A DNA stretch of 64,000 bases from Pseudoalteromonas rubra (lineage in GTDB: Bacteria; Pseudomonadota; Gammaproteobacteria; Enterobacterales; Alteromonadaceae), in the NCBI RefSeq assembly GCF_000238295.3, contig NZ_AHCD03000034.1, positions 1 to 64,000 on the forward strand. The letters run 5' to 3'. Numbering within the stretch: position 1 is the first letter of the stretch; each line of letters starts with the position of its first letter. The position numbers and the translations under genes are program-made. The notes under the pieces are model-generated. The model did no database searches and was not told the DNA's origin. It saw only the letters and a program-made list of their open reading frames with translations. This document shows, one piece after another, positions 16,705 to 26,100 of the stretch.

Positions 16705-17928
16705 TTAACGTCTGCGCTTACCACGCTGACCCAGCACGCGCTTTTTATCGCGCTGACGACGAGATTTGGCCGAGTTTTGACGATCATTTTTAGGCTCGCG
16801 GGTGAGATCTGGCTCATAGCCGCTCAACCATTGCGGCGTAAGCCGTTCATCCAACAAGACTTCAATCTCTTCGAGTAACCACTGCTCATCAATACTCACC
16901 AACGAAATAGCAGTTCCAGCTTCACCAGCCCGGCCGGTTCGGCCAATGCGGTGTACATAATCTTCCGCGACATAAGGCAACTCAGCATTAATTACATAAT
17001 TTAACTGTTGGATATCAATGCCACGTGCTGCAACATCAGTAGCAACTAAGACACGAATTTCACCGTCCTTAAATTGCGCCAGTGCCTTGTTTCTCGCTCC
17101 CTGAGATTTATCACCATGGATAGCCTGGGTTTTAAGACCGTCTTTATTGAGTTCCTTAGCGTAGTCATCAGCTTGTTTCTTGGTGCGGGTGAAAATCAAC
17201 ACCTGATGCCAGTTTTGTTTGCCGATCAGGTGAGCGATTAATTCCCGTTTGCGCTCTTCATCCACGGCATAAAAGATCTGTTCAACTTTTGCGGCAGCCT
17301 GATTCTGCGCTTCAATGCCAATCCGTTTTGGCTCCTTCAGCCAATCTTTTACCTGATTAAAAACAGCTTCATCTACGGTGGCAGAAAATAACAAGGTTTG
17401 CCGATCAGGTGGCATTTTGCGCATAATACGACGTATTTCACCCATAAAGCCCATATCCAGCATACGATCGGCCTCATCGAACACCAAATACTCAACCGCT
17501 GACAAATTCAATGTGCCTTTGATTAAATGGTCGAGCAAACGGCCTGGCGTAGCGACCACTATGTCAGCCCCTTCACGTAGTGCTTTTTCCTGGGGCCCAA
17601 TATTTGCTCCACCATGCAAACACACCGTTTTCAGCTCACAGTGAGCAGCATAGGTATTGGCGTGCTGCGCCACTTGCTGAGCCAACTCTCGAGTCGGCGC
17701 GAGGATCAAAGCGCGAACACCTGAGCCCGGCTGAATGAGTAATTGGGTCATAATAGGAAGCATAAATGCGGCTGTTTTACCTGTGCCGGTCTGCGCACAC
17801 GCCAGCAAATCGTGCCCCGCCAGGATCACGGGAATGCTTTGCGCCTGAATGGCTGTTGGCTCGGTAAAGTCAAGCGCCTGTAACCCTTCTAACAAGGCAG
17901 GTGCTAAGGCAAGAGATTCAAAGGACAT
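16705..17928 (-). CDS. rhlE: DEAD-box RNA helicase, RhlE-like
   Basis: The roughly 407-residue protein holds the complete DEAD-box set: Q motif near residues 25-30, AQTGTGKT (45-52), PTREL (78-82), ATPGR, DEAD (151-154), SAT near 183, and in the second RecA domain ATDVAARGID and HRIGRTGRAG. The C-terminal tail is short and very basic (RRQRDKKRVLGQRGKRRR), as in RhlE proteins that act in ribosome assembly and RNA turnover. I choose the ATG at 17928 (MSFESLAL); an in-frame TTG at 17946 is less likely. Confidence 0.93.
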   Translation of the reverse strand: MSFESLALAPALLEGLQALDFTEPTAIQAQSIPVILAGHDLLACAQTGTGKTAAFMLPIMTQLLIQPGSGVRALILAPTRELAQQVAQHANTYAAHCELKTVCLHGGANIGPQEKALREGADIVVATPGRLLDHLIKGTLNLSAVEYLVFDEADRMLDMGFMGEIRRIMRKMPPDRQTLLFSATVDEAVFNQVKDWLKEPKRIGIEAQNQAAAKVEQIFYAVDEERKRELIAHLIGKQNWHQVLIFTRTKKQADDYAKELNKDGLKTQAIHGDKSQGARNKALAQFKDGEIRVLVATDVAARGIDIQQLNYVINAELPYVAEDYVHRIGRTGRAGEAGTAISLVSIDEQWLLEEIEVLLDERLTPQWLSGYEPDLTREPKNDRQNSAKSRRQRDKKRVLGQRGKRRR

Positions 17929-18006
17929 GTTTTTTGTACAACTCAAAAAATAGATGGCGGGATTATAGCAAAAATGCCAAGCGTCGCCCGCAAAGATATG
18001 ACCTCT

Positions 18007-18477
18007 TTATGACAGCGTTAATTCCATGTATACACTCAAAGGGTCGGGCTCGTAACTGCCAAATGCTTCTCGCTGTACAAACCCCAGTGACGTATATAGC
18101 CCAATTGCTTCAATTTGCCTGATCCCGGTTTCAAGGCGCAACACGCTGAAGCCAACCTGGCGTGCATAGTCAATCAAAGTTTGCATAATGTGCCGCGACA
18201 CACCCAGGCCCCGATACGGTGGTTGCACATAAACCCGCTTTAGCTCAGCATAAGGTGTCAGGCTGTCTGTCTCATCCGTTTTTGGCACCAGGGCACCACA
18301 CCCCATCAACGCAGATTCCGTGCGAGCACCAACAAAATAGACGTCCGACGCAGCCAGCTCTTCCGCCGGGATCAGCTGATTACTGCTCGGTGGGTAGAGT
18401 GTATTCATCAGCTCATCAATGTCTCTTAGTAACTGCGACACTTCCGGGTGATGCGGGTCAAGATTAATTATTTCCAT
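18007..18477 (-). CDS. GNAT-family N-acetyltransferase
   Basis: This 156-residue acetyltransferase shows motif A as PPYRGLGVSRHI after the strand RVYV, then LRLETG and the aromatic YTSLGFVQRE of motif B. It resembles small putative amino-acid or aminoglycoside-type acetyltransferases; the acceptor is unknown. It is alone between the helicase and a 324-bp gap. Confidence 0.86.
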   Translation of the reverse strand: MEIINLDPHHPEVSQLLRDIDELMNTLYPPSSNQLIPAEELAASDVYFVGARTESALMGCGALVPKTDETDSLTPYAELKRVYVQPPYRGLGVSRHIMQTLIDYARQVGFSVLRLETGIRQIEAIGLYTSLGFVQREAFGSYEPDPLSVYMELTLS

Positions 18478-18801
18478 AACGTGATATTACCTTGCTTACC
18501 CTGTCAGCTTCACGACACGACGCATGTCGATATAGTAAGACCGGGCATGATATAGAGACTAAAATACTATGTTCTTTGATATGATACTAGCTTATTTTCT
18601 GAGCTCAATCGTACCTTTTAAAGCCACAAAGTCAAACGCCACGATGAGATTTCTGCAATTCGGTTGGTTAAATGATTAAATTACCCCCAACACTGTCGAA
18701 TATTCATTCACTTTTACATTGATTACCGACGAAAGCATGCATATCTGCCACATTTTTTATATTATCCGCGCGCATATAATTCTAATCATAGGACAACAAG
18801 T
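18478..18801. other. Divergent intergenic region without a recognised gene
   Basis: This 324-bp AT-rich stretch separates the leftward GNAT gene from the rightward permease. It must hold both promoters. Several TATAAT-like sequences are present, but I could not single out a convincing -35/-10 pair, operator or RNA element. Confidence 0.5.
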
Positions 18802-20076
18802 ATGAGTAATACCCCTGAAGGGCTCTCTACAGAGGCATTCGCCACAGAGAGTAGCCAAAGCAGTCGGGGACGCTGGACACAACACGATACCAATTGGGTA
18901 CTTAGCCTGTTTGGTACCGCTGTGGGCGCCGGTATTTTGTTTCTGCCTATCAATATCGGTATCGGCGGGTTCTGGCCTTTGGTGATCATGGCTGTATTGG
19001 CCTTTCCAATGACCTACCTGGCTCACCGAGGACTGGCACGTTTTGTGTTGTCGTCTAAACACAGTGACAGTGATTTTACCGATGTCGTTGAAGAGCATTT
19101 TGGCGCCACCGCTGGCCGCTTAATTTCCTTACTGTATTTCTTTTCTATCTTCCCTATTCTGTTAATTTATGGTGTGGGCCTCACTAATACCGTGGACAGC
19201 TTCGTGGTTAACCAGTTGGACATGACAGCCCCGCCTCGGGTACTCCTTTCCGGGCTACTGGTTGCAGGCATGATTGCGATTATGATGGGCGGAGAAAAAC
19301 TACTACTGCGGGCCTTTGCACTGCTGGTCTATCCGTTAGTAGGGATCTTGCTAATGCTGTCACTTTATCTAATCCCACACTGGCAAGCACCGGTTGTGGC
19401 GACACCAGATATGGCAGACCTGAGTGAGACACTGTGGCTATCCGTGCCAATCATTGTCTTTTCATTTAGCCATGCAGCCGCTATCTCCAGTTTTGCCAAT
19501 GCGCAACGCCGCCATTATGCAAACCGAGCAACACACAAAGCAGAAGCAATCTTACGTAATACCTCGCTGATGCTGATCGTTTTTGTGCTGTTATTTGTCT
19601 TCTCGTGTGTGCTGTCCCTGAGCCCGGAGCAAATGCTCGAAGCCAAAGAGGCCAACGTCTCCGTTCTGTCTTACCTGGCTAATGTGTACGACAACCCATT
19701 TATTGCCATGCTGGGCCCGCTGGTCGCCTTCATTGCCATTACGTCTTCTTTCCTTGGACACTTTCTGGGCGCACGTGAGAGCTTCAACGGTCTGCTCAGC
19801 AAGCAATCGTCTCTTTCGGCAGGCTTGATTGATAAACTGGGTGTTGGCCTGATGTTTATCGCCATCTGGGTATGCGCTGTAATGAACCCGAGTATTCTGG
19901 ATATGATGGGTGCTATTTCCGGACCGATCATTGCCATGATCTTGTTTATCATGCCAACCATCGCCATTTTCAAAGTACCTGCACTACAGAAGTACCGCCA
20001 TCATGTTGGCACCTACTTTATTCTGCTGGTCGGTATTTTAGCCGTTTCGGCACTGCTATTTAACATGGCAGGGTAA
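18802..20076 (+). CDS. sdaC: HAAAP-family amino acid permease, serine transporter SdaC-like
   Basis: The 424-residue protein has a hydrophilic N-terminus of about 30 residues and 11 transmembrane helices. TM1 carries the family signature GTAVGAGILFLPI (residues 39-51). The HAAAP family comprises inner-membrane proton or sodium symporters for serine, threonine and aromatic amino acids, and similarity to SdaC is closest (SLFGTAVGAG, IIVFSFSHAAAIS). The exact substrate is inferred. A bidirectional terminator follows at 20097-20122. Confidence 0.87.
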   Translation: MSNTPEGLSTEAFATESSQSSRGRWTQHDTNWVLSLFGTAVGAGILFLPINIGIGGFWPLVIMAVLAFPMTYLAHRGLARFVLSSKHSDSDFTDVVEEHFGATAGRLISLLYFFSIFPILLIYGVGLTNTVDSFVVNQLDMTAPPRVLLSGLLVAGMIAIMMGGEKLLLRAFALLVYPLVGILLMLSLYLIPHWQAPVVATPDMADLSETLWLSVPIIVFSFSHAAAISSFANAQRRHYANRATHKAEAILRNTSLMLIVFVLLFVFSCVLSLSPEQMLEAKEANVSVLSYLANVYDNPFIAMLGPLVAFIAITSSFLGHFLGARESFNGLLSKQSSLSAGLIDKLGVGLMFIAIWVCAVMNPSILDMMGAISGPIIAMILFIMPTIAIFKVPALQKYRHHVGTYFILLVGILAVSALLFNMAG

Positions 20077-20096
20077 GCAACCTTCGGGTGGATTGG

Positions 20097-20122
20097 TGAA
20101 AAAGGGCCTAAGCGCCCTTTTT
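20097..20122. terminator. Bidirectional intrinsic terminator
   Basis: AAAAAGGGC and GCCCTTTTTTT arms form a stem with A and T tracts on either side. It ends both the permease transcript and the convergent diguanylate cyclase gene, whose stop codon at 20108 lies within it. Confidence 0.8.
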
Positions 20123-21040
20123 TTCTGCCACACACGCCTGATTGCGACCCTGATGTTTTGCGTTGTATAAGGCCTGGTCTGCCGCCGCAATCAGCTGAGC
20201 CAAATCCTGGTAATGCTCGCCGCCATCATTACTTGCAACACCCGCACTGATGGTAACCACACCAAATTCCGAGTCTTCATGCACAATGGCCAATGCTTTT
20301 ACAGCATCAACAAACTGGTTAGCCAGCTGCTTCGCCCCGTCAGGCTCTGTGTCTGGCAATAAAATCGCAAACTCCTCGCCGCCATAGCGATATACTCCAT
20401 CCATTGGTCTGCGTATCTGGCCGTCTATGGCACTGGCAACGGCTTTGAGGGCATCGTCCCCATTAAGGTGGCCATAGCGGTCATTAAACTTCTTGAAGTG
20501 GTCGATATCCAGCATCACCACAGAGCAGGTATGCTGTTGGCGAATGCTCTGCTTAAACTGACGCGCCCCCTCCATATCAAAAAAGCGCCGGTTGAACACT
20601 TTTGTTAGCCCGTCATAGTATGAGTAGCGCTTGAGTGTATCCGCTTGCTGTTTGTATTTAAGGTGGGTTTTAACCCTGTTCATCAGGGTTTTTGCCACGA
20701 TAGGCTTAGGTATAAAATCAACCGCGCCCGCATCCCAGCACAAGTCTTGCTGTTGCTCGCTGATGTTGGAGGTCACAAAAATGATAGGGATATCAGACAG
20801 ACCTTCCATTTCCTGCAACTGTTTACAAGCCTCAACCCCAGACATCCCCTCCAGCACCCAATCCATCAGGATCAGATCCGGCGGTGTAGCACGGCAAAAC
20901 TCGATGGCTTTTTCTCCGGATGTCACCATATGGACCGAACAAATCCCCTCTAAAAAGCAAGAGATGACTTTTTGTGTCAGCATTGAGTCTTCAACAATCA
21001 GCACCAGACTCTCGCTCAGGTCTTCAATTTCCTTAAACAA
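20108..21040 (-). CDS. Response regulator with diguanylate cyclase (GGDEF) output
   Basis: This 310-residue cytoplasmic protein joins an N-terminal receiver domain (phospho-acceptor Asp60 in LMDWVLEGMSG; Lys112 in PKPI) to a C-terminal GGDEF domain. The active-site motif is GGEEF at residues 220-224, which supports c-di-GMP synthesis. An inhibitory RxxD site lies five residues before it (Arg211, Asp214), so product inhibition is likely. The start is a TTG with AGG about 9 bases upstream; a later start would cut into the receiver fold. No histidine kinase is adjacent. Confidence 0.9.
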   Translation of the reverse strand: MFKEIEDLSESLVLIVEDSMLTQKVISCFLEGICSVHMVTSGEKAIEFCRATPPDLILMDWVLEGMSGVEACKQLQEMEGLSDIPIIFVTSNISEQQQDLCWDAGAVDFIPKPIVAKTLMNRVKTHLKYKQQADTLKRYSYYDGLTKVFNRRFFDMEGARQFKQSIRQQHTCSVVMLDIDHFKKFNDRYGHLNGDDALKAVASAIDGQIRRPMDGVYRYGGEEFAILLPDTEPDGAKQLANQFVDAVKALAIVHEDSEFGVVTISAGVASNDGGEHYQDLAQLIAAADQALYNAKHQGRNQACVAEKKGA

Positions 21041-21255
21041 AGTATATTACCTATTACAGTGATTCTTCGGCTCGACATAGACCGGTTTTTTTCGGTCTTG
21101 ATTGCAATTATAGCAGGCACGCAAATAAATACCCGTTAACATTATACGACTAACTTACCATGTCCCTTTAACCTGAGAAAGGGATTAGGGACTTCAGATC
21201 AGTGATTTAACGCGCCAAGCATCCCTGAATTTAGCGACTCAGGTAGAACAGATTA

Positions 21256-22065
21256 TTAACGACTTTCTGCCGCCTGACTATGCTGCCTGCGCCACAGCGC
21301 AGGCGTGACGCCATAAGCCGCTTTAAACTGTCGGATAAAGTGCGTTGTATCTGACCAACCCAGCTCTTCAACTAACGCTGCAATAGGTGTATGTGTGTGC
21401 AGCAATCGATTACAGGCCTCACCCAGGCGTTTTTTGGTGAGCCACTGCCCTACGGAATAGCCTGTTTCGCGTTTGAACAAGGTCGCCAGATAAGGGGCAC
21501 TAACAAATACCGCACTCGCCACATCCTGCAAAGAAACCGGCTTTAAGCCCTGACTCTCAATGTAGGAAAGGGCTGCGACGACTTTAGGGTGCATACCTGC
21601 GCGCCAACTCACCGGCTGTTGTGCCAGTGACACCTCATGCAGCAGCAAAAAAACAAAACTCTTCATCACGTCAAGCGGCAAAGTCTGCTGCAATGCGGCT
21701 TCAAACTCCTGATACAAAGTCTGCACAAAATCGACGCGCTCCCCAGATAGCGCCAGTGCGGGTAAAGCACCCAAACGCACCTGCTGAAAGGGCTGCAACA
21801 AGCTGGATTCGGGCGTGAGCCCCAGACAGTCCGGGCAAAAACTCATCCAGTGCACATGCAAATCAGACCCGGACAACAAAGTATGAGGCATGCCGCCGGG
21901 TACCAGTACAAACATGCCCTGTGTGGCTGTAAACGTCTTGCCATGTAACATATCCAGCGAGCCTGAGCGAATAAAGCTCAACACACTTTCACTGTGCGTG
22001 CCGTGAGGCTCCTGCTCCAGTGTCGCTACTTTCATCTGGCCACAGGCGGCAACATGATTGGTCAT
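21256..22065 (-). CDS. AraC-family transcriptional regulator with cupin sensor domain
   Basis: A 269-residue regulator. The N-terminal part (about residues 25-100) is a cupin-type ligand domain (VLVPGGMPHTLL, DLHVHWMSF). The C-terminal part (about 165-262) has the two AraC helix-turn-helix motifs, first around DVASAVFVSAPYLATLFK and second around ALVEELGWSDTTHFIRQFK. It is divergent from the membrane protein gene at 22188, with 122 bp between them, and may control it. The ligand is unknown. Confidence 0.9.
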   Translation of the reverse strand: MTNHVAACGQMKVATLEQEPHGTHSESVLSFIRSGSLDMLHGKTFTATQGMFVLVPGGMPHTLLSGSDLHVHWMSFCPDCLGLTPESSLLQPFQQVRLGALPALALSGERVDFVQTLYQEFEAALQQTLPLDVMKSFVFLLLHEVSLAQQPVSWRAGMHPKVVAALSYIESQGLKPVSLQDVASAVFVSAPYLATLFKRETGYSVGQWLTKKRLGEACNRLLHTHTPIAALVEELGWSDTTHFIRQFKAAYGVTPALWRRQHSQAAESR

Positions 22066-22187
22066 TTTACTTCACCCACAATCTTAGAATAAGCCGATTA
22101 GTTCAAAAAACAGACAATAACACAGCACGGCTTTATTGAGCATAATAGACATCAACAAAACAATACACCGATTTACAGGAGAGACCT

Positions 22188-22616
22188 ATGACTTTTTCAC
22201 TCGTTTTAATGGGGTTGTCGATCCACGTGCTTTTATGGGAAAAATTACCCGACTGGGGCACCTGGTTTAACACTTTAGTAGCACATTTACCGACCCCACT
22301 GGCCTATTTATACACGGCATGGCGCTGTCCATATTGTTTTGGGTTCTGGATAGCCCTGCTACTGCAGCAGCTCACGGGTATCTATACTTTACCTGAACTG
22401 TCGTCTCTGACAGCCACATTCGGCGCAACTGGCACAGTGCTCAGCATGAGTCTCGATGCCCTGGCCACTGCCCTGTTGATCATGGTTGGCAGCCTGGCAC
22501 TAAAGGCGCTTGCATTACCGGCCATCAAGGGTCACGAGTTAACCGTGGCATTTAAAGCTGGCTTGTCTGAAACACAGGCAAAATCATCACAGGAACACAC
22601 CCATGACAATGCATAA
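22188..22616 (+). CDS. Small inner-membrane protein with CPYCFGFW motif
   Basis: This 142-residue protein has about three hydrophobic helices and a CPYCFGFW motif near residues 48-55 that recalls small DUF1360-like membrane proteins. The CxxC pair could bind metal or form a disulfide. AGGAGAGACC lies directly before the ATG, a strong ribosome site. The 3' end overlaps the next GNAT gene by 14 bp, so the two are translationally coupled. Function is not known. Confidence 0.7.
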   Translation: MTFSLVLMGLSIHVLLWEKLPDWGTWFNTLVAHLPTPLAYLYTAWRCPYCFGFWIALLLQQLTGIYTLPELSSLTATFGATGTVLSMSLDALATALLIMVGSLALKALALPAIKGHELTVAFKAGLSETQAKSSQEHTHDNA

Positions 22617-23106
22617 GTTCAGTACGGCAAGATTAGAAATAATGCCTGCGACACCGGCTCTCAGCGCAGCACACGTACAACAGCTACTCGATTTGCTGAC
22701 ACCAGGCACACTGCATTTTTTGCCTGATGACTGGCAACAGTGTCCGCACACTGCCGACCAACTAACCGACTGGATATCGGACAAACTAACACGCTGTGAG
22801 CTGCTACTGGTGCAGGACAAACAGACACACATTCTGGGCCTGAGTATGCTGTATGCAGCCGAAAATACAGTTCAGCTTGGCTACCTGATAGGCGAAACAC
22901 ACTGGGGACAAGGCTATGCGAGTGAGCTGCTACAAGGTTTAGTGGCGCATCTGCGCACAGTTCGGCCCAATATAACACTCAATGCGGGCGTTGCAGCAGA
23001 CAACCCGGCTTCTATTAAAGTGCTGGAAAAAGCCGGCTTTGTACCCTGCCCGTCTGAGCTGGGTAATACCGGCCCACAGCTGTATTACACCCTGCCAACA
23101 GAATAG
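22603..23106 (+). CDS. GNAT-family acetyltransferase, RimJ/RimL type
   Basis: This 167-residue protein belongs to the Acetyltransf_3 branch: STARLEIMPAT at the start, GYLIGETHWGQGYASELL as motif A and NPASIKVLEKAGF as motif B. Members acetylate ribosomal protein N-termini, spermidine or small molecules. The ATG has AGGAAC upstream and overlaps the end of the preceding membrane protein gene. Confidence 0.86.
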   Translation: MTMHKFSTARLEIMPATPALSAAHVQQLLDLLTPGTLHFLPDDWQQCPHTADQLTDWISDKLTRCELLLVQDKQTHILGLSMLYAAENTVQLGYLIGETHWGQGYASELLQGLVAHLRTVRPNITLNAGVAADNPASIKVLEKAGFVPCPSELGNTGPQLYYTLPTE

Positions 23107-23193
23107 TTTGACTTGAGCACACACCGCGCTTCTGCTACTTTGCTCCGCAATGAATAATAACTCGCGGAGCAAGGCCCGAAACGGTCTATCAGC

Positions 23194-26100
23194 ATGCACT
23201 TTACGCCTTTCAGCCAGACACACATCACCGAACTCCTGACACGCTACGCACAGCTGCCCGCTGAACAACAGATCATGCTGGAAGTACTGGCGCTAATCGG
23301 CAAGCCGGTTGCGATAAGTAGATTAAAACGCTTGCTGAAATTGCTGGTTGAAACTCAGATCCACGACATCCCCGCGCTCAGTCAGGGTATGGTGCCCGAA
23401 CAGAGGAGCGCACTGAGCGAAGCCGGACTGTTGATCAGTAACCAAGAAGGCCTCAGGGTTCAGCCGCTGATCGAGATTTCACTGTGCCACAATGCGCTTC
23501 GCCAGGATCGTTTTATCAGCACGCTTAATTGCGCCGAACAAGTCGTGCCTGTGGTCAACTTATATGAGTGGGAGCGCGATTTCTCGGATGAACAACGCTT
23601 TATCCGCGATTTGCTTATCCTGGGCCAATACGATAAAGCCATCGCTTTGCTGTCATTTCATAAAAATCCGCAACACCTTGACCACCACACCAACCAGGTG
23701 CTGGTCAATACCCTATTCTTTCCGGCAGACGTTGATCATCTGGCTGAACTGCCACCGCAATTGCTGTATCAGGCATGCTCGACGTTAATCCACAGCTTAA
23801 AGAGTGACTGTCAGAACAATTTTGCCGCATTTCAGCTTATTAAACAGCTCTGCGAACGCCAGCCGAATAATCAAACGCTGCATTGTTTACTAGCCGAACA
23901 ATACCTTTATCGGGCGCAACTGGATCAGAGTGTCGCCATATTGGGCAATGATAGCAGCTGCTATGCACTTCAGTTACGTGCCATGGTTGCAATGTGCTCC
24001 GGCGAACAGCAAAGCGCTTACGCATTGTTTGAACAGGCAATGGTCGCTAAAAACAAACTTGCCCGGCGTAAGCAGCAATATCTGGCAGGCCTGCCCGGCT
24101 TGTTTCATAAATTGACGATGCTGGTGCAGGCCAGTCAGGGACAGCCTCAGCTGTTTAAATCGGTGCGTCAACTGGTGCAGGCAGAGTCCGCTGACAAAAA
24201 AGCGCCAGGGTTAAATTATGTCCTTTTGAGCCTGGTTGAATATCTTGCAGAATGCCTTAGTAGTGGCCAAAAATTCGTGAATCAATATCAAGAGTATGAA
24301 GCATTTGGTGAAGCGAAGCCTTATGACTATGCACTGCTACAAATACTGACTGCTCTGGCAACGCACTGGACCGGGGGCCAGTTACAGGCCCAACAACTGA
24401 CTCGTCTCAGTGAGGCCTGCAATACCTTCAGTGCTATACAGCAACCTTTGTTTGCCTGTATGGGGGCCGATCTGCTGGTGCTTCATCAGGCGCCTGTGCC
24501 ACCACTGCCACAGCGCTTGGTCGTTAATTTTGCCAAACTGGTAGAACAAAAAAGTGACTGGGAGCTGGCACTGGAAAAACTGCAAAGTCTGGCGTCCACG
24601 CCATCATCCAACGCAGATAAATCGTCGCAAACCCACCGGCTTGTCTGGCAACTTGAGCAATCTCGGTTTGAACTCTCACTCAAGCCCAGAGAGCAAAAAC
24701 TGGGTAAGCAAGGTTGGAGTAAAGGCCGCAATGTGGCCCTGAAGCGTCTGGTCGATGAGCGTGAGAGCTTTGATTACCTGAGCGATAAAGATAAAGAAAT
24801 TATTGCTGCTATTCGGGTGTATGAAAACCACGGCTATTATGGTGGACGCACCTTTGAACTGGAAGGAGCAAACGCCCTGAGTGCCGCATCTGGTGCCCAT
24901 AATCTCTATCTGGGCGATGATTTCAGTCGCGAAATAGAACTGACAGAATATCCGGCCGAGCTTCAGATCCGTGACAACGGCGATGAGCTGATGATGTCGA
25001 TACCCAACCTGCCACAAGGCATAGACTATCGCTTGCAACTCGAAGAGCGTGCAAGGCAGAGTGAGTACGCCTTTTTCCCGCTTCAGGACTATCGCTATGG
25101 GTTTACCCTGTTCACTCGTCAGCATTTGCAGGTTGCAGAGATCATAGGAGAAAGTGGTCTTATTGTGCCCAAAGCCGCCAAACCCAAACTGCTTGAGAGT
25201 ATTACTGCCATCGCACCACTGCTAAATATACAATCCGACCTGGACGGCGTTGAAACCGGATTGACCACAGTCAAACCTGCCAATGAACTGGTGATCAACA
25301 TCACGCCCTATCAGGGTGGCCTGGAGTTTCACTGTGTGAGTATGCCCTTTGGCGATAAAGGTCCCATGTTGCACCCGGGCATTGGCAGCCCCAACCTGAC
25401 GACAGAAATTGAGCATAAGCGGGTGGCCACCCAACGTGATTTAGCACAAGAACAACGCTGGCTGGAGTTACTGGATGAACACTGTCCGGCATTTCTGGCG
25501 ATGTCTGACAATCGTTTGCAACTGGACGACCTGGAAATGGCGCTCGAGGCACTTGAGCAAATTGAAAGGTGTGTTGTATCCAATATACCAGGCTTCACCC
25601 TGAGGCTGCGCTGGCCACGCGGGAAGAAATTCCGTCTCAGCAAACCCCTTGAGTCCCAGCATCTGGCTCTGGCCATGAGCAAGCAAAATCAGTGGTTTGA
25701 CGTCACGGGTGAACTTCAGGTCGATGATACACAAGTCGTAGAGTTGAAAAAGTTGCTGAACCTGATGGCCACCAGCCATGGCCGCTTTGTCAGCCTCGAC
25801 GGTGAACAAATTCTGGCACTGTCACAAGACTTACGTAATCAACTCGCTCAGCTTGATACGGTTACCGATCAGGGCCAGTTTCATCCTCTAGCCAGTGGTC
25901 AGGTCGCAGAAGCAACAACGGGCATGCGTATGAAAACCCTGCCCGCCTGGGAAGAGCAAAGCAAAAAAATGTACCAGGCCAATGCACTGACACTCTCTGT
26001 GCCACCGACCTTACAGGCACAATTGCGCGATTATCAGCTTGCGGGGTTTGACTGGGCAATGCGACTAGCCCACTGGGGCGGCGGCGCTTGCCTGGCTGAT